Origin: CAVXUB01 sp963764805
GTDB taxonomy: Bacteria > Actinomycetota > Acidimicrobiia > Acidimicrobiales > Bog-793
Direction: 5' to 3'
Assembly: GCA_963764805.1 (NCBI GenBank)
Contig: CAVXUB010000004.1
Span: 1 to 16,600 of the forward strand
Length of the DNA stretch: 16,600 nucleotides
Shown: in pieces, positions 14,992 to 16,600 of the stretch
Position numbering within the stretch: the stretch's first letter is position 1
How the letters are laid out: each line of letters begins with the position of its first letter
Translations under genes and position numbers: made by a program
The notes under the pieces: model-generated
Told to the model about the DNA's origin: nothing
The model's database searches: none
The model's input: the letters and a program-made list of their open reading frames with translations, nothing else

Positions 14992-15341
14992 TGGAGGTGG
15001 GGGGAATCGAACCCCCGTCCTTCGGCTTCTTGATGGGACTTCTCCGAGCGCAGCCGGCGGTTGGGTGTCGGGACCCGCCTCGCCGCTGGCTCCGGCACGG
15101 GTCCCCATCCGGCTTAGATGTCCCTCACGGCCTGCCGGCTAGACCGCTGCGGTGAGCCCCACTAAATGACGCCCGGAACCGGTCCGTGGGGCTGGGACCG
15201 GGCGGACGTTGCCGTTATTTAGGCGGCAAGCGCGAGCTGAGGCTCGGCGTTTGTTTGTTTTTTCCGGCTCTTTAACGTGGCTCCGGAGACCACGGCTCGC
15301 TTCTCCCACCTCGACGACCAAAGTCGAAACCTGTCACCCCC
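14992..15341 (-). ncRNA. ssrA: tmRNA (transfer-messenger RNA)
   Basis: The 5' end begins GGGGGTGACAGGTTTCGAC, the standard tmRNA start, and the 3' end has the T arm GGGTTCGATTCCC and a CACCTCC strand. The acceptor stem pairs GGGGGTG with CACCTCC (one G-U), leaving discriminator A at 14992. The genome then reads CTC, so CCA is not encoded. The reading frame ends KKQTNAEPQLALAA with TAA at 15219-15221, inside the TTGCCG/CGGCAA hairpin usual for this region; LALAA is the classic degradation signal. tmRNA frees ribosomes stalled on broken mRNAs, tagging the protein. It lies downstream of smpB, its protein partner. The one-piece layout is normal for actinobacteria. The resume codon is not certain. 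Confidence 0.96.
15219..15263 (-). other. tmRNA tag peptide reading frame
   Basis: Read backwards in frame from the TAA at 15219-15221, the tag is KKQTNAEPQLALAA. The hydrophobic LALAA end is the ClpXP/ClpAP-type degron. No Ala or Gly codon lies in frame just before it (the preceding codons are AGC CGG), so the exact resume codon is open. Confidence 0.75.
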
Positions 15342-15395
15342 TCGATGCCGCCGGTCTCCCGGCCAGCGCCCACCGGGACATCCGGCGGAGCATAG

Positions 15396-15401
15396 ATTCT
15401 A
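15396..15401 (-). promoter_or_regulatory. Candidate -10 element for ssrA
   Basis: TAGAAT lies in the 68-bp gap between smpB and ssrA, with an overlapping-region alternative TATGCT at 15389-15394. Either would give a precursor tmRNA with a leader of roughly 40-45 nt removed by RNase P. The -35 box is not clear. Confidence 0.35.
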
Positions 15402-15409
15402 CCCCCTCG

Positions 15410-15976
15410 CTAGAGCCGTCTCGACACGTCCTTCAGCGCCCGCAGCGACTCACGATTCGCGTCGCGCTCGGCGATCGCATGCCGCTTGTCGTAGAGACGG
15501 CGTCCCTTGGCAAGGGCCAGGTCGACCTTGACGTGCCCGTCCTTCAGGTACACCGCCAGCGGAACGAGCGTCAGCGACTGCTGGCGCACCCGCCCGAAGA
15601 TCTCGTCGATCTGCCGCCTGTGCAGGAGAAGCTTGCGGCGTCGGTCCGGATCGACGGCCCCGAAGCCCGTCGCGTAGACGTACGGTGCGATCGTCATCCC
15701 GTAGAGCCAGATCTCGCCGTCGTCCACCCTGGCATAGGAGTCCTGCAGAGCCACTTGGCCGGACCTCAGGGACTTGACCTCCCCGCCGTGGAGGGCGATC
15801 CCGCATTCGAAGGTCTCCAGGATGTCGTACTCGTGGCGGGCGCGCCGGTTCTGCGCCAGCCTGCGGTTGTTCGTACCCGTCCGGTCGCCGGCACGTGACC
15901 CGCCTCGCCCCCCGCCCTGCGTGCCAGGGCGCCCTGACTGGCCTTTGCCACTCGGGCTACGGGGGGATGCCGGCAC
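15410..15976 (-). CDS. smpB: SsrA-binding protein SmpB
   Basis: The product matches SmpB across its whole core: NNRRLAQNRRARHEYDI at 36-52, GIALHGGEVKSLRSGQV near 59-75, DSYARV, then LLLHRRQI, LVPLAVYLKDGHVKVDLALAKG, and the basic C-terminal tail. SmpB binds the tRNA-like part of tmRNA and carries it into stalled ribosomes; the tail probes the empty mRNA channel. The core is preceded by about 35 Gly/Arg/Ser-rich residues from GTG 15976; the family is usually near 155-165 residues, so this 188-residue reading has an extra basic N-terminus, or the true start is further in. No alternative ATG/GTG in frame was found before the core. Only 27 bp separates it from the divergent peptidase start. ssrA follows 68 bp downstream. 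Confidence 0.95.
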   Translation of the reverse strand: MPASPRSPSGKGQSGRPGTQGGGRGGSRAGDRTGTNNRRLAQNRRARHEYDILETFECGIALHGGEVKSLRSGQVALQDSYARVDDGEIWLYGMTIAPYVYATGFGAVDPDRRRKLLLHRRQIDEIFGRVRQQSLTLVPLAVYLKDGHVKVDLALAKGRRLYDKRHAIAERDANRESLRALKDVSRRL

Positions 15977-15988
15977 GGCACGACACGG

Positions 15989-15994
15989 TAGCCT
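15989..15994 (+). promoter_or_regulatory. Candidate -10 element for a leaderless M67 peptidase gene
   Basis: TAGCCT (TANNNT type) ends 9 bp before the ATG at 16004, in the 27-bp space between divergent genes. No ribosome site precedes that ATG, so leaderless translation is plausible. Confidence 0.35.
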
Positions 15995-16003
15995 CGCCCG
16001 CCG

Positions 16004-16471
16004 ATGGCAGATTCACAGCCCGAGGCTGCGCTGGTGGCGACGCCTGGGGAGACGCTCGAGGTCATGGCCGACGTGATCCACCAGATGGTGCGGCACTGCC
16101 TGGCGGCTCTCCCGGAGGAGGGATGCGGGCTGCTGGCGGCAGGGGCCGGCGGGGTGGCCACCCGTTGCTACCCGGCTCGCAACGCTGCCGCCTCGGCGAG
16201 AATCTACACACTCGACCCGCGCGACTTCCTGCGGGCGGACCTCGACGCCGAGGCCTCGGGGTTGCAGATAGTCGGCGTCTTCCACTCGCACACGCACACG
16301 GACCCCTACCCCTCGCCCACCGATGTGGGGCAGGCGCCCGACCCGCAGTGGCACTACGTGCTCGTATCGCTCCGCCACGAGGTGCCCGCGGTCCGCTCCT
16401 ACCGGATCCGCGAAGGGAACATTCTGGAGGAGTCGGTTGTTGTGACTGGTCGTTATAATCCGACTAGCTAG
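16004..16471 (+). CDS. M67 (JAMM/MPN+) family metallopeptidase, Mec-like
   Basis: The 155-residue protein has the full JAMM zinc site: E39 in EEGCGLL, H94 and H96 in HSH, then S104 and D107 (HSHx7SxxD). Such peptidases cut isopeptide-like bonds after the Gly-Gly end of ubiquitin-like carriers. The next gene encodes a MoaD/ThiS-type carrier, so it most resembles mycobacterial Mec, which releases cysteine from the CysO-cysteine adduct. The usual third partner, the CysM-type synthase, would be off the right edge. It has no signal peptide and is cytosolic. Start ATG 16004 has no ribosome site but has a possible leaderless promoter; it diverges from smpB. Confidence 0.9.
   Translation: MADSQPEAALVATPGETLEVMADVIHQMVRHCLAALPEEGCGLLAAGAGGVATRCYPARNAAASARIYTLDPRDFLRADLDAEASGLQIVGVFHSHTHTDPYPSPTDVGQAPDPQWHYVLVSLRHEVPAVRSYRIREGNILEESVVVTGRYNPTS
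16454..16459 (+). promoter_or_regulatory. Candidate internal promoter (-10 TATAAT)
   Basis: A perfect TATAAT, rare in this GC-rich DNA, lies inside the last codons of the peptidase gene, 40 bp before the GTG of the sulfur carrier. No good -35 at 16-18 bp was found. It might provide separate transcription of the carrier. Confidence 0.35.
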
Positions 16472-16499
16472 GTCAACAATTCGACGGAGGCTTTCCCTC

Positions 16500-16600
16500 G
16501 TGGCTATCCAGGTCCGACTTCCCACCCTGCTCCGTGCGCACGCCGGTGGTCGCGCCTCGGTAGAGGTCGACGGCAGCACGATCGGCGAGCTGCTGGACGA
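16500..16600 (+). CDS. MoaD/ThiS family sulfur-carrier protein, CysO-like (partial)
   Basis: From GTG 16500 the visible 33 residues run MAIQVRLPTLLRAHAGG, then VEVDGSTIGELLD, the first strands of a beta-grasp sulfur carrier. Such proteins are about 90 residues with a C-terminal Gly-Gly that carries a thiocarboxylate; that end is outside the window. A GGAGG lies 9 nt before the GTG, the strongest ribosome site near here. Directly after the JAMM peptidase, this best fits CysO of the cysteine pathway, though MoaD or ThiS cannot be excluded from this piece alone. Confidence 0.8.
   Translation, partial: MAIQVRLPTLLRAHAGGRASVEVDGSTIGELLD

Noticed and set aside
14992..15020. Search for a second copy of the ssrA 3' end (att site)
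   Set aside because: No repeat of the T-arm/acceptor sequence was found elsewhere in the window by eye.
1..16600. CRISPR arrays, tRNA or rRNA genes
   Set aside because: No regularly spaced direct repeats and no tRNA or rRNA signatures seen apart from the tRNA-like part of tmRNA.

Overview
The window looks like a chromosomal segment from a high-GC actinobacterium. An uncultured Acidimicrobiia-type organism is my inference from gene content; no rRNA is present to confirm it. Supporting points are the dense GC-rich coding, GTG/TTG starts, two DUF2510 membrane proteins, an MptB-type mannosyltransferase, a zinc-finger rhomboid, an ssrA-smpB pair and a Mec/CysO-type sulfur-carrier locus.

Layout: a rhomboid protease (minus, C-terminus cut by the left edge) diverges from a plus-strand group of MOSC protein, MptB-like mannosyltransferase and ComB-family phosphatase. 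ComB converges by overlap on a long minus-strand series that reads from about 12.8 kb down to 3.9 kb: metallo-beta-lactamase-fold lactonase, SAM methyltransferase, secreted CocE/NonD hydrolase, DUF2510 protein, GNAT acetyltransferase, PrmC-related methyltransferase, APH-fold kinase, a possible 62-aa ORF, a second DUF2510 protein and a Nudix hydrolase. A RimJ-type acetyltransferase diverges at 12948.

From 13.5 to 14.97 kb lies an accessory, decayed stretch: a broken ChbG/HpnK-like deacetylase remnant, a small HD hydrolase gene and a fragment of an IS256/mutator transposase. It ends at the 3' end of ssrA, a classical integration site. The right end is housekeeping: ssrA (tmRNA), smpB, then divergently an M67/JAMM peptidase and the start of a MoaD/ThiS (CysO-like) sulfur carrier.

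Functional links: SmpB and tmRNA form the trans-translation system. The JAMM peptidase and sulfur carrier resemble the mycobacterial Mec-CysO cysteine pathway. The acetyl-, methyl- and phospho-transferase genes are joined by two 8-nt overlaps of the same form. Two otherwise intact genes (mptB-like and APH-like) each carry one extra base in a short homopolymer, so either assembly errors or real lesions are present. I did not find a convincing new multi-gene system; the best leads are the CTT-TAG frameshift site, the methyltransferase with an inserted beta-sandwich, the altered PrmC-like catalytic motif and the ssrA-adjacent relic zone.
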